A stretch of 32,016 nt of DNA, taken from a bacterium (GTDB lineage Bacteria > Vulcanimicrobiota > Vulcanimicrobiia > Vulcanimicrobiales > SCRA01). Shown here piece after piece: positions 25,708-32,016 of this stretch. The notes below the pieces were generated by a model that saw nothing but the letters and a program-made list of their open reading frames with translations, searched no databases and had not been told where the DNA came from. A program made the position numbers and the translations under genes. How positions within the stretch are numbered: position 1 is the stretch's first letter; every line of letters begins with the position of its first letter. The stretch spans positions 1 to 32,016 of the forward strand of contig SCRA01000025.1 in assembly GCA_004297985.1 (NCBI GenBank), read 5' to 3'.

Positions 25708-26138
25708 ACGAGCACCCCGGCGTAGATCCCCTCCAAGGCTTCGATGATGGGGCCCGGCCCTTCTCGGGCGAGCACATTGAGCGGGATGCGCTCGGCGAGC
25801 AGCGGTTCCGGCGAGGTGAGCCACGGTCCGATTTGGCCGGCGTGCATCGCGCGAATCGCGCGGTCGAGAATGTACTCCAGGTCACTGACGCGCCGGGCGA
25901 GCTCTGAACCGACTGCTTCGGTTCCCTTGAGGCAGCGGTTCAGTTGAGAGCGATCCACGTTGAGCATGTCGGCGGTCGTATTGAGCCCAAGCGCCGTGAC
26001 CAGGCGAGCCAGCTTGGGCAGGGTTGGGAAGGCCTGCTCGGCTCCTGGACGCAGCTCGACTGGGCGGTTTGCGCCCTTCCACGGACCCAGGCGCGAGGCG
26101 CGTTTTTTTCGGGCTGTGGCCGCAGGTCGTTCGGTCAT
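25704..26138 (-). CDS. Xre/MbcA/ParS-type antitoxin (DUF2384)
   Basis: A 144-aa antitoxin partner of the downstream RES toxin. ATG 26138 has GGGGGAG about five bases upstream; the longer frame to 26705 crosses hicB and is rejected. The basic, disordered N-terminus (about 1-30) is followed by a helical DNA-binding region (LPKLARLVTALGL, then DMLNVDRSQLNRCLKG, helix-turn-helix-like). The C-terminal Xre/MbcA toxin-binding domain (DRAIRAMHAGQIGPWLTSPEPLLAERIPLNVLAREG) carries the usual W-L-x-x-x-P-x-L pattern. Antitoxins of this group repress their own promoter, and an inverted repeat lies just upstream at 26161-26183. The order antitoxin-then-toxin with a four-base overlap is standard for this system. 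Confidence 0.85.
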   Translation of the reverse strand: MTERPAATARKKRASRLGPWKGANRPVELRPGAEQAFPTLPKLARLVTALGLNTTADMLNVDRSQLNRCLKGTEAVGSELARRVSDLEYILDRAIRAMHAGQIGPWLTSPEPLLAERIPLNVLAREGPGPIIEALEGIYAGVLV

Positions 26139-26160
26139 TTCGGCTCCCCCGCTCTTATCA

Positions 26161-26183
26161 TACTCCACATTACTTGTGGAGTA
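26161..26183. promoter_or_regulatory. Inverted repeat, candidate Xre operator between divergent TA modules
   Basis: A perfect 8-base inverted repeat (TACTCCAC - 7-base spacer ATTACTT - GTGGAGTA) lies 23 bases upstream of the antitoxin ATG and 80 bases before hicB. On the minus strand a TATGAT at 26156-26161 touches one arm and could be the antitoxin's -10 box; no good -35 was found. The site would suit autorepression by the Xre antitoxin. Whether it also controls hicB is unknown. Confidence 0.5.
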
Positions 26184-26262
26184 CACTGGGCCGCTCGCGC
26201 GACGGTCATCTGAGGCGGCCCAAAGGAGCCTGTATGGGTTCTCTGCGAAGCCTGCGAGCACC

Positions 26263-26487
26263 ATGCAGCTCGAGTCCACCGCGGTCTTCCAACCCGTCGC
26301 GGAAGGTTTCATCGGCTTCAACGAGGAGCTTCCAGGCGCAAACACCCAGGGGGCTACACTAGACGAAGCTCGCGAGAACCTCCGCGAGGCGGTTCGGCTT
26401 ATCGTGGAAACGAATCGCGCTCTTGCCGAAGAGTCGATCAGCGGACCAGCCGTCATTCGCGAATCGCTGGCCATCACGGCCGCGTGA
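26263..26487 (+). CDS. hicB: HicB-family antitoxin
   Basis: A 74-aa protein with the HicB partial RNase-H-like fold. TAVFQPVAEGFIGFNEELPGANTQG is followed by the helix ATLDEARENLREAVRLIVETNR, which is the family signature, and then a short tail. HicB binds and blocks the mRNA interferase HicA. The chosen start is ATG 26263, with only a weak ribosome-binding site. A better one (AAAGGAG, 26223-26229) stands before an out-of-frame ATG at 26234, so the true start is somewhat uncertain. The gene's last bases overlap a GTG that begins a shortened hicA (GTGA). It is divergent from the Xre/RES module. Confidence 0.8.
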   Translation: MQLESTAVFQPVAEGFIGFNEELPGANTQGATLDEARENLREAVRLIVETNRALAEESISGPAVIRESLAITAA

Positions 26488-26603
26488 AGCGTCGCGACCT
26501 CATACGGCACTTGCATTCCCATGGATGCCGGCAGGCGCGCGAAGGCGCTAGCCACGCCGTCTATTTCAATCCGGAGAATCGCAGAACGTCGACGGTACGG
26601 TAG
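26484..26603 (+). pseudogene. hicA: Truncated HicA mRNA interferase (39 codons)
   Basis: Starting at GTG 26484, four bases into the hicB stop, the frame encodes KRRDLIRHLHSHGCRQ and then REGASHAVYFNPENRR. This is a clear HicA N-terminus including the catalytic His (His24 in the G-x-x-H motif). Normal HicA proteins of about 60 residues continue after S-T-V with P-R-H and a final strand and helix. Here a TAG at 26601 ends the frame after 39 codons, and the sequence beyond does not resume HicA in any obvious frame. The stop lies one base before the ATG of the outer-membrane barrel gene. The toxin is therefore probably inactive, leaving hicB as a solitary antitoxin. This gene is too short for routine ORF calling. 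Confidence 0.75.
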
Positions 26604-26604
26604 C

Positions 26605-28344
26605 ATGATGACGCGCGCAATAGCGGCACTCTTCTTGATTGTCCTCTGCATGGTATCCACGGAGCCGTCCCGTGCCGCCATGCCCTCCCCGGCGCCTTCG
26701 GCCACTGCGGTTGGGCCTGCGGATGTGGGTGCGCCTGCGCCGGAGGCGTTTCGCGTGAGCGCCGATCGCTTGGCGTATTACAGCGATCGCTACGTGATCG
26801 TAGGCACAGGGCACGTGCAGGTGGACTACGGCAGCGCCGTGATCACCGGGCAGCGCTTCTCGATGGATCTGCGGCTCAACCGTTTCCTGGTGGCCGGAGG
26901 CGTGCATCTGCAGGCCCCGGACGGCGCGTATGACGGTGCCGCCTTCGCCGAGTACATCGACTTCCATCGTTCCTACTTCATCCCGGTCTCCCCGGAGCCC
27001 GACCGCTGGACGTTTCTCGACGGTTCGTACGGCTCGCACAATCCCGGGCGCGAGACGCCTGGCGACACGTTCTTCCTGCCGAATGCCGAAGGCTCCACGC
27101 TCTTCCTGACGGCGCGCACGGCGGAGATCCGCCCGCGTTCCTCGGTGACGTTCCGCCCCGCCACGCTGCTGGCCGCCGGGGACCGCACGCTCCTGCCCAC
27201 GCCCTCGTACGTGCTGAACTTCGCGGCCAACCCGTACTTCGGTCAGAACTCGCTCTCCGGCGCGCAGTTCGACGGCCCGGATTTCGTTCTGGGAGGGCCC
27301 AACCAGCTCGGGGCGCTGCACCTGCGCTACAATGGGCAGGATCGCGCGTTCTTGTCGTTCGAGGAACGGTTGGTAGAGGGCCACGACGGCCAACGCGGCT
27401 ACCTGGTCTTCTCCGGCAATCCGCTCACCCGTCCGGACAAGCAGTTCAACCTCATCGAGTACCACAAGTTCAGCGACCGCACATCCGGGCAGTTAGTGAC
27501 CCAGCTCTTCACCGATCAGCCGGGGCTCTCGCAGCCCCTCTCTTCCTCCGGCTTTGCCACATACCAGCTCGTGCATTCGCTACGCGAGTCGTTCGTGGCG
27601 CTGACGGGGACGCAGAGCGAGGGGAACCTGCTGGCGCCCAATCCGCTGGGCTACTACGGCGATCCCTCCCACGGCATCGTGCCGAATCACCCGTTCAAGG
27701 GATCGTTGAGCTGGACGGGTTTCGCCCACAATCTCGACAAGCACTACAACACGTTCTTCCGCCTGCGCTCGGGGATGGACTACGATCACGACGTGTACGG
27801 CGTACTGCAAGGCCACAACGGCGACGTCTATCCCACGCTCTGGGACCGCTACGTGGGCGCCACGCTCTACACGAAGTCGTTCGACGTGGGGCGCGGGGTG
27901 AAGCTGAACGGCTCGCTGGATCGCCAGCTCACTTCGTACAGCTACCCGCATGTGAACACGTCGACGAGCACCACGCTGACGGCCAGCAAGTTCTTCACTA
28001 CCCACGAGGCCGTGGTGGCCCAGATGCAGTTCGGCGACTCCGTGGATCAGTGGCCGCCATTTTCGCGCAGCGGTGCGCTGCAGCGCAGCTTCATTTTGAG
28101 CAACTACTTCACGCCCAGCCCCGAGTTCTCGCTGCAGCTCTCCTATGAGCACAATGACGACACACCGTCCGTGCTGCCCGTTTTGCCGGGCCAGCTCTTG
28201 ACCACGCGGCCCTCCAATCAGCTCTTGGCGGATCTGCGCGTCCGGCTGACCCGATCGCTGAGTGTGGACATCGCGCGCACCTACTTCTTCAACTTCGGCG
28301 TCCAGAAATGGTCGCCGGGCTTCGCGATCACCTTCGGACCATGA
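26605..28344 (+). CDS. LptD/OstA-like outer-membrane beta-barrel protein, copy 1
   Basis: A 579-aa exported protein. The signal peptide is MMTRAIAALFLIVLCMVSTEPSRAA (cleavage near 25), then a Pro/Ala-rich linker. Residues 48-110 form an OstA/LptA-like segment (FRVSADRLAYYSDRYVIVGTG ... VDYGSAVITGQRFSMDL). The rest is rich in alternating aromatic/polar strands and ends in a Phe-containing strand (FAITFGP), as outer-membrane barrels do. LptD places lipopolysaccharide in the outer membrane, but this protein is shorter than classical LptD and the usual LptD cysteines are not seen, so another export or binding role is possible. It starts at ATG 26605 or 26608, one base after the hicA fragment stop and without a strong ribosome-binding site. 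The next gene overlaps by ATGA. It is a full-length paralogue of the gene at 29158-30654. Confidence 0.7.
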   Translation: MMTRAIAALFLIVLCMVSTEPSRAAMPSPAPSATAVGPADVGAPAPEAFRVSADRLAYYSDRYVIVGTGHVQVDYGSAVITGQRFSMDLRLNRFLVAGGVHLQAPDGAYDGAAFAEYIDFHRSYFIPVSPEPDRWTFLDGSYGSHNPGRETPGDTFFLPNAEGSTLFLTARTAEIRPRSSVTFRPATLLAAGDRTLLPTPSYVLNFAANPYFGQNSLSGAQFDGPDFVLGGPNQLGALHLRYNGQDRAFLSFEERLVEGHDGQRGYLVFSGNPLTRPDKQFNLIEYHKFSDRTSGQLVTQLFTDQPGLSQPLSSSGFATYQLVHSLRESFVALTGTQSEGNLLAPNPLGYYGDPSHGIVPNHPFKGSLSWTGFAHNLDKHYNTFFRLRSGMDYDHDVYGVLQGHNGDVYPTLWDRYVGATLYTKSFDVGRGVKLNGSLDRQLTSYSYPHVNTSTSTTLTASKFFTTHEAVVAQMQFGDSVDQWPPFSRSGALQRSFILSNYFTPSPEFSLQLSYEHNDDTPSVLPVLPGQLLTTRPSNQLLADLRVRLTRSLSVDIARTYFFNFGVQKWSPGFAITFGP

Positions 28345-29153
28345 GAGCGATGCGCGTACTCTTCCTTCTGCTGGCTTTCGCGCTCGCCGCGCCGGCGGCA
28401 GCGCAGGTACCGGCAGCGGCGCAACAGCAGCCGATTCAGATCTCCGGGCAGATCCTCGACGTGCAGAACGGCTATCTCTTCTTCACCACGGGAGACGCCT
28501 TCAAACTCGCGCAGGACGCCAAGATCAATGGTTACCACCTCACCGGCACCCGAGCCGCGCCGCCTTTCGAAGTGGGAACCTATGCCTTGGCCGACCTCGA
28601 TACGGGCAGCAAGAGCATCGTTACCGTGCAGCTCAGCACCGCGCCGATCAAGGGCGGCATCGCTCCGAACCACGTGGACCGCGCCTACGTGGTGGCGCTC
28701 TCGCCGCCCGTCGCCAACCCGGACCTGGTTCCGAAGCAAAGCCAGTACGGCCACGCCGCCGGTTACACGGGGCGCGACGTGCTGGTGACCTTCCGCGTGG
28801 AGGTGCCGCCCAACACGCCCATCGCAAGCGACGTCTTCATCGCTACCGACGTCAGCGACTGGCGCGCCGACGCTATCAAGCTCCATCGCCTCGACGGCTT
28901 GCACTTCGCCGTCACCTCGCGTCTGCCGTCGGGCACGATCATCCACTACCGCTATACGCGCGGCTCGTGGCAGACGGGGGAGCGCAACAAGGCCGGCCAG
29001 GAAGGCCGCGTACGACAATACATCGTCCCCGAGGCCGACACCGCCCAGCGCGACGACACCGTGCCCAACTGGGCCGATCTGCTCCCCGGCGGCGCGGTGC
29101 CGCAGATCCTCGGCGCGCCTCCGACGCCGGCGCCGGTGATCAAGGCGCCATAG
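28341..29153 (+). CDS. Secreted protein with starch/glycogen-binding-like domain, copy 1
   Basis: A 270-aa protein from ATG 28341 (ATGA overlap with the barrel gene). It has a signal peptide MRAMRVLFLLLAFALAAPAAAQ. An N-terminal beta-rich segment contains ISGQILDVQNGYLFFTTGDAF (34-54). From about 146 to 230 there is a beta-sandwich resembling CBM20/CBM48 (E-set) modules: LVTFRVEVPPNTP, DVFIATDVSDWRADA, LPSGTIIHYRYTRGSW. The Trp and YRYTRGSW positions are those used for glucan binding in such modules. No catalytic domain is attached. It ends DDTVPNWADLLPGG and a Pro-rich tail. Its likely place is the periplasm or cell surface, together with the barrel. The ligand is not known. Confidence 0.7.
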   Translation: MRAMRVLFLLLAFALAAPAAAQVPAAAQQQPIQISGQILDVQNGYLFFTTGDAFKLAQDAKINGYHLTGTRAAPPFEVGTYALADLDTGSKSIVTVQLSTAPIKGGIAPNHVDRAYVVALSPPVANPDLVPKQSQYGHAAGYTGRDVLVTFRVEVPPNTPIASDVFIATDVSDWRADAIKLHRLDGLHFAVTSRLPSGTIIHYRYTRGSWQTGERNKAGQEGRVRQYIVPEADTAQRDDTVPNWADLLPGGAVPQILGAPPTPAPVIKAP

Positions 29154-29157
29154 CGCC

Positions 29158-30654
29158 GTGCTCGAGACCTTCGCTGCGAGCCAGATCGCGCTCTACGTCA
29201 ACGCGGGGGTCATCGAGGGGCGCGGGCCCGCACAGGTGGACCTGGGCAACGGCCGACGCGCGGACGCCGACGCGTTCGCCTACGACTTGCGTTCGGGGCG
29301 TCTAGTGTTGGCGGGCCATGTGGATCTCACGCAGGACGGCGGCAAGGCCGCGCTCCACGCGGCCGCCGTCGTGCGCACGCCCAACGGCACGATCTACGCG
29401 CTGGTGACGCAGCCGCGGCCGGTGCGCGAGCGCATCGACCCCCGTACGCTCAAAGCGCAGGATGACGACGTCCCAGGCGACGCCTTCGCCTTCCCCAATA
29501 TCGCGGAGTTGCCGTGGATGGTGGCCGATACGGCGGAGGTCGTTCCTCAGACGCTGGTCACGCTGCGCCACGCCACCTTCCTCTACCCCACGCGCGGCGC
29601 CACCGTGCCCAGCTACGTCTACGTCTTCTCCTCCAATGCGTACTACGGCAACTCCACGCTGCCGTACGCCAGCTTCGACCAGCCCTGGCCCTACCACGGC
29701 GGAGCTCACGCACTCGAGACGGTTCATCTGCGCTACGAGCAGACTGCGGGCGCATCGCTGGGATTCGACCATCGCCTGGTCTTCGGTGACCGCGCCTACG
29801 CACTGCTCTCGCTCGCGCCGCTCACCCAGAGCGATCGCCGCGGCGCGCTCACGATCTACCAACGCATGAGCAACTCGATATACCAGACCTTCAGCGCCTA
29901 CGGCTACCGCCAAGGCGATCCGCTGCGCCTTCCGCAGCAAGCCAGCGCCGCCTTCGGCTACACGCTCACCGACGCGCTGCACCAGTCCTACCTCCAGCTC
30001 TCGCTCAACCAGAGCTACGACTCGCTGGTGGCCGGCGGCGTGCCCAACCATCCCAGCGGCGCGCAACTGGGCTGGTACGGCTACGATCACGCCCTCGGGC
30101 ACTCGGACTTTCACTATCGTCTGCACACCACGCTGAGCTACGGTCACGACGCCTTCGGCTTGGGCTCGCAAGTCGACCCCGCCGCGGCCACCGACGCATG
30201 GACGCGGGGTGCCGGCATTGCGCTGAGCAGTCCGGTCTTCACGCTCCCGCTGAGCATCCAGCTCTCGGCCTACGGCGAGCGCGACCTCTCGTGGTACTCC
30301 ACAGGGCCCGGCTACGGCCGCGTGGGCGACGATCTGGTGCTCACGGCGGCGCGGCGCATCAGCTCGCGCCTGGGCGCCGTGGCCAGCTACCAGGTGCTCG
30401 ACGCTTCGAACCCCGCCGCGCTCTACCGCACCACCGCGCTCAGCCTCACCTACGACGGGCCGGCGCAAACCCAGGTGGTGCTCTCGCTCCAGCACGCCGA
30501 CGACGTCAACGCCGTGCGCGTGCCCTACCAGGCATCGCTCGATCTGCGCCTGCGCATCTCGCGCTACGGCGTACTGGAGATTCAGCGCGCCTACCTGTTC
30601 AACTACGGAGGGCAGACGTGGTCGCCACGCTTCACCTTCTCGCTCTTGCCGTAG
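29158..30654 (+). CDS. LptD/OstA-like outer-membrane beta-barrel protein, copy 2 (no visible signal peptide)
   Basis: A 498-aa paralogue of the 26605-28344 product. Matching blocks include PGDAFAFPN versus PGDTFFLPN, NAYYGNSTLPYASFD versus NPYFGQNSLSGAQFD, VHLRYE versus LHLRYN, GGVPNHPSG versus GIVPNHPFK, and the final AYLFNYGGQTWSPRF versus TYFFNFGVQKWSPGF. The N-terminus begins directly in the OstA-like region (IALYVNAGVIEGRGPAQVDLG). The start is GTG 29158, four bases after the previous stop. An in-frame TGA at 29137-29139 prevents any longer N-terminus, so no signal peptide is encoded, which is odd for an outer-membrane protein. Loss of the 5' end or a non-standard export route is possible. 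The next gene starts inside its 3' end. Confidence 0.7.
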   Translation: MLETFAASQIALYVNAGVIEGRGPAQVDLGNGRRADADAFAYDLRSGRLVLAGHVDLTQDGGKAALHAAAVVRTPNGTIYALVTQPRPVRERIDPRTLKAQDDDVPGDAFAFPNIAELPWMVADTAEVVPQTLVTLRHATFLYPTRGATVPSYVYVFSSNAYYGNSTLPYASFDQPWPYHGGAHALETVHLRYEQTAGASLGFDHRLVFGDRAYALLSLAPLTQSDRRGALTIYQRMSNSIYQTFSAYGYRQGDPLRLPQQASAAFGYTLTDALHQSYLQLSLNQSYDSLVAGGVPNHPSGAQLGWYGYDHALGHSDFHYRLHTTLSYGHDAFGLGSQVDPAAATDAWTRGAGIALSSPVFTLPLSIQLSAYGERDLSWYSTGPGYGRVGDDLVLTAARRISSRLGAVASYQVLDASNPAALYRTTALSLTYDGPAQTQVVLSLQHADDVNAVRVPYQASLDLRLRISRYGVLEIQRAYLFNYGGQTWSPRFTFSLLP

Positions 30655-31235
30655 CGCTGCAGATCCACGCGCAGGTGCTGGCGCTGCAGGACGGGCTGCT
30701 GGTGTTGACCAGCGGCGATGCGCTGCGCGTGGACCCCGCGCTCGACCCCCAGGTGGAGCGCCAAGCCGCACCGGGGCGCTACGTGCTGATCTCGCTCGAC
30801 GAGCGCGGTGTGGTGCGCGCCCTGCGCGTGGGCGATCACCCCTTTACGCAAGGAGAGGCGCCGAGTGCCGTGCCCGCCGCGCTCTTCGTCACGCCGCCGC
30901 ACCGCGCCGCGGAGAGCGCGCAGGAGACGAGCGTGACGGTCACGCTGACGGTGCGCGTCCCCTCTTCCACGCCGCCGAACGACGCCGTCTACGTAGCGAC
31001 GGCGGCGAGCGAATGGAACGCCAATCAAGTGCGCTGCACGCAGCTCGACGGCATCACCTGGCGCTGCTCGCTGACGCTCCCGGACGGCGCGCCGCTGGCC
31101 TATCGCTATACGCGCGGCGCCTGGAGCACGGCGGAGAGCGATCCCGCGGGCGGCCAGCCCGCAGCGCGCACGCTGACCGCGCGCGCCAACCTCACCGCGA
31201 GCGATACGGTGGCGCGCTGGAGCGACCAGCGCTAA
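30618..31235 (+). CDS. Secreted protein with starch/glycogen-binding-like domain, copy 2
   Basis: A 205-aa paralogue of the 28341-29153 product. GTG 30618, inside the last 37 bases of barrel copy 2, gives a credible signal peptide (VVATLHLLALAVALQIHA, cleavage before Gln19); the longer frame to 30198 is antisense-like noise. The N-terminal VLALQDGLLVLTSGDAL (20-36) matches ILDVQNGYLFFTTGDAF of copy 1. The beta-sandwich at about 103-191 has VTVTLTVRVPSSTPPNDAVYVATAASEW split by short variable loops, then LPDGAPLAYRYTRGAW, and it ends SDTVARWSD like DDTVPNWAD. Two cysteines (Cys140, Cys150) are unique to this copy and could form a disulfide. No catalytic domain. Its 3' end converges with the lipoprotein gene, five bases apart. 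Confidence 0.7.
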   Translation: MVATLHLLALAVALQIHAQVLALQDGLLVLTSGDALRVDPALDPQVERQAAPGRYVLISLDERGVVRALRVGDHPFTQGEAPSAVPAALFVTPPHRAAESAQETSVTVTLTVRVPSSTPPNDAVYVATAASEWNANQVRCTQLDGITWRCSLTLPDGAPLAYRYTRGAWSTAESDPAGGQPAARTLTARANLTASDTVARWSDQR

Positions 31236-31240
31236 CGCCC

Positions 31241-31903
31241 CTAGTGTACGCGGACGGGCAACTGCGCCGTCGCGGCGCGCCCGCCGGTGGTGACGGCGGT
31301 GATCTCCAACGTGTAGCCGCGCTTGAGGAAGAACGGGATATGCGGTACGGTGTAGCTCACCGTGAAGACCCCAGCGTCCTCGCGGTGGAAGCCGATCGTC
31401 ATGCCCTCGAGGCTGGCGCGTACGGCCGCGACGTTGGTGGTGGTGACGACTTTGCCGAAGACCCGCTCGCCGGAGCCCGGCGTGTCGTCGGAGATCTCGA
31501 CGCTGAAGATGCGCGGAGGATCTTCCGGCGCGGCGATGCGCCCAGCGTAGCGCCCGTCCTGGGGCACCACGTGCACCTTCGGCCGCGCGGGCGTGGCGGG
31601 CGCGAGCGCCACGATGTCGGTGCGCACGTTATCCGCGGGAGCCAGCGTGGGCTTGGGAATCGGCGTGGCGATGACCTCCACTACCTTGCCTTGGCGCGGT
31701 AGCGGCGTGGGCAACGGCGTCGGCGCCGGGGATGCCGTTGGGGCTGGCGTAGGGGGCGGCGCCGGTGAGGGCGTGGGAGCCGGCGTGGGCGAGGGCGTCG
31801 ATGCCACGACGGCCTGCTGCGCGTTCTGTTTCGCACTGTGAGTGCAGGAGCTGAGCAGCAGGATGCCGGCGAGGAACGGCGCGATGCGGCGGGCGAGAAT
31901 CAC
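31241..31903 (-). CDS. Pro/Thr-rich lipoprotein with C-terminal Ig-like domain
   Basis: A 220-aa lipoprotein starting at GTG 31903. The signal peptide ends in a lipobox LLSSC (Cys20). A low-complexity Pro/Thr/Ala/Ser linker (about 35-70) follows, of the kind that spans peptidoglycan or projects from the surface. The C-terminal 90 residues (PPRIFSVEISDDTPGSGERV ... PHIPFFLKRGYTLEITAVT...AQLPVRVH) look like a single beta-sandwich (Ig/E-set) domain. No enzyme motif is seen and the family is not recognised. It is convergent with the secreted-protein gene at 30618-31235, with only five bases between stops and no clear hairpin terminator there. Confidence 0.7.
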   Translation of the reverse strand: MILARRIAPFLAGILLLSSCTHSAKQNAQQAVVASTPSPTPAPTPSPAPPPTPAPTASPAPTPLPTPLPRQGKVVEVIATPIPKPTLAPADNVRTDIVALAPATPARPKVHVVPQDGRYAGRIAAPEDPPRIFSVEISDDTPGSGERVFGKVVTTTNVAAVRASLEGMTIGFHREDAGVFTVSYTVPHIPFFLKRGYTLEITAVTTGGRAATAQLPVRVH

Positions 31904-31909
31904 GGGCCT

Positions 31910-32016
31910 CTAATGCGCGGTCGAGGGAGGCCGTCCCTCGTCGGTGCGCCAATGCTCTCCCGCGACGATGGAGTTCTCACCGCTCGATTTCTCGGGCATT
32001 GCCGTCACCGATTTGG
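31910..32016 (-). CDS. Possible 3' end of a gene running off the right edge
   Basis: On the minus strand a frame enters at the right edge and ends with TAG at 31910-31912, six bases before the lipoprotein GTG. The 34 visible residues (SVTAMPEKSSGENSIVAGEH, then WRTDEGRPPSTAH) are polar, as in a disordered C-terminal tail. The tight spacing suggests an operon with the lipoprotein. An internal ATG at 31999 could instead start a 29-residue peptide. Function cannot be assigned. Confidence 0.35.
   Translation of the reverse strand, partial: KSVTAMPEKSSGENSIVAGEHWRTDEGRPPSTAH

Larger units (their letters stand above)
26605..31235 (+). repeat. Tandem duplication of a barrel plus binding-protein gene pair
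   Basis: Two consecutive units, 26605-29153 and 29158-31235, each consist of an outer-membrane barrel gene followed by a small secreted starch-binding-like gene with overlapping ends. Corresponding proteins align along their whole length with shared motifs (SWSP/TWSP barrel ends, YRYTRG(S/A)W in the sandwich), but they have diverged strongly. The duplication is therefore old or selected for difference, and no long DNA identity is obvious by eye. Confidence 0.7.

Noticed and set aside
25708-25824. N-terminal extension of the RES toxin frame
   Set aside because: It would lie inside the antitoxin gene and is Arg/Ala-rich; the GTG at 25707 with GTGA overlap starts exactly at the RES domain.
26566-27465. 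Minus-strand ORF of 299 aa opposite barrel copy 1
   Set aside because: The product is Arg/Val/Glu-rich without domains, while the plus strand has a signal peptide, an OstA-like region and paralogy to copy 2.
30198-30617. N-terminal extension of the second secreted protein
   Set aside because: It overlaps the conserved 3' third of barrel copy 2 and is Arg/Pro-rich noise; a signal peptide begins at GTG 30618.
29302-30771. Minus-strand ORF of 489 aa opposite barrel copy 2
   Set aside because: It is antisense shadow with Arg/Val-rich composition. The plus-strand frame aligns with barrel copy 1 throughout.
1-32016. CRISPR arrays, tRNA or rRNA genes
   Set aside because: No regularly spaced repeats, cloverleaf-like sequence or rRNA-like stretch was noticed on reading. 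A tRNAscan and CRISPR search would settle it.

Overview
The window looks like a chromosomal segment of a diderm (outer-membrane) bacterium of moderately high to high GC. The diderm call rests on two LptD/OstA-type outer-membrane barrel genes, a heptose epimerase (hldD), a heptosyltransferase-like GT9 and lipoproteins with lipoboxes. The phylum cannot be fixed by reading alone. The style (GC-rich, Pro/Thr-rich lipoproteins, many GTG/TTG starts) would fit a poorly sampled lineage such as Eremiobacterota, but that is a guess.

Left edge (1-2.4 kb): the start of an IS3-type transposase orfA lies at the very end of a DarT-type DNA ADP-ribosyltransferase toxin gene. The IS end replaces only the last few DarT codons. 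A PQQ/beta-propeller lipoprotein gene follows.

Centre (2.45-25.1 kb, all on the minus strand, so read right to left): deoB leads into a surface-polysaccharide locus. The order is priming sugar-phosphate transferase, MurJ/MviN flippase, GT2 with an unrecognised C-terminal domain, GT9, galE, dTDP-L-rhamnose 4-epimerase, GT2, hexapeptide acyltransferase, a 1273-aa GT-C-like membrane protein, a small two-helix membrane protein, two methyltransferases, GT4, a 784-aa GT-C-like membrane protein, ugd, UDP-xylose synthase and hldD. Many neighbours overlap by 4-30 bases, so the genes are probably translationally coupled. Together they would prime a lipid carrier, supply UDP-Gal, UDP-GlcA, UDP-Xyl and dTDP-6-deoxy-talose, assemble and decorate a glycan, flip it, and extend it outside the membrane. 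No recognisable Wzy polymerase or ABC exporter is seen. Base composition is mosaic along the locus.

TA island (25.15-26.6 kb): an Xre/RES toxin-antitoxin pair on the minus strand and a hicB gene with a truncated hicA on the plus strand diverge from a 124-base region holding a perfect 8-base inverted repeat.

Right part (26.6-31.2 kb, plus strand): two tandem copies of a two-gene unit. Each has an LptD/OstA-like outer-membrane barrel followed by a small secreted protein with a starch/glycogen-binding-like beta-sandwich. The two units are clearly paralogous over their whole lengths, and this is the best candidate here for an undescribed system. A Pro/Thr-rich lipoprotein gene converges on the last unit, and the 3' end of another possible gene runs off the right edge.
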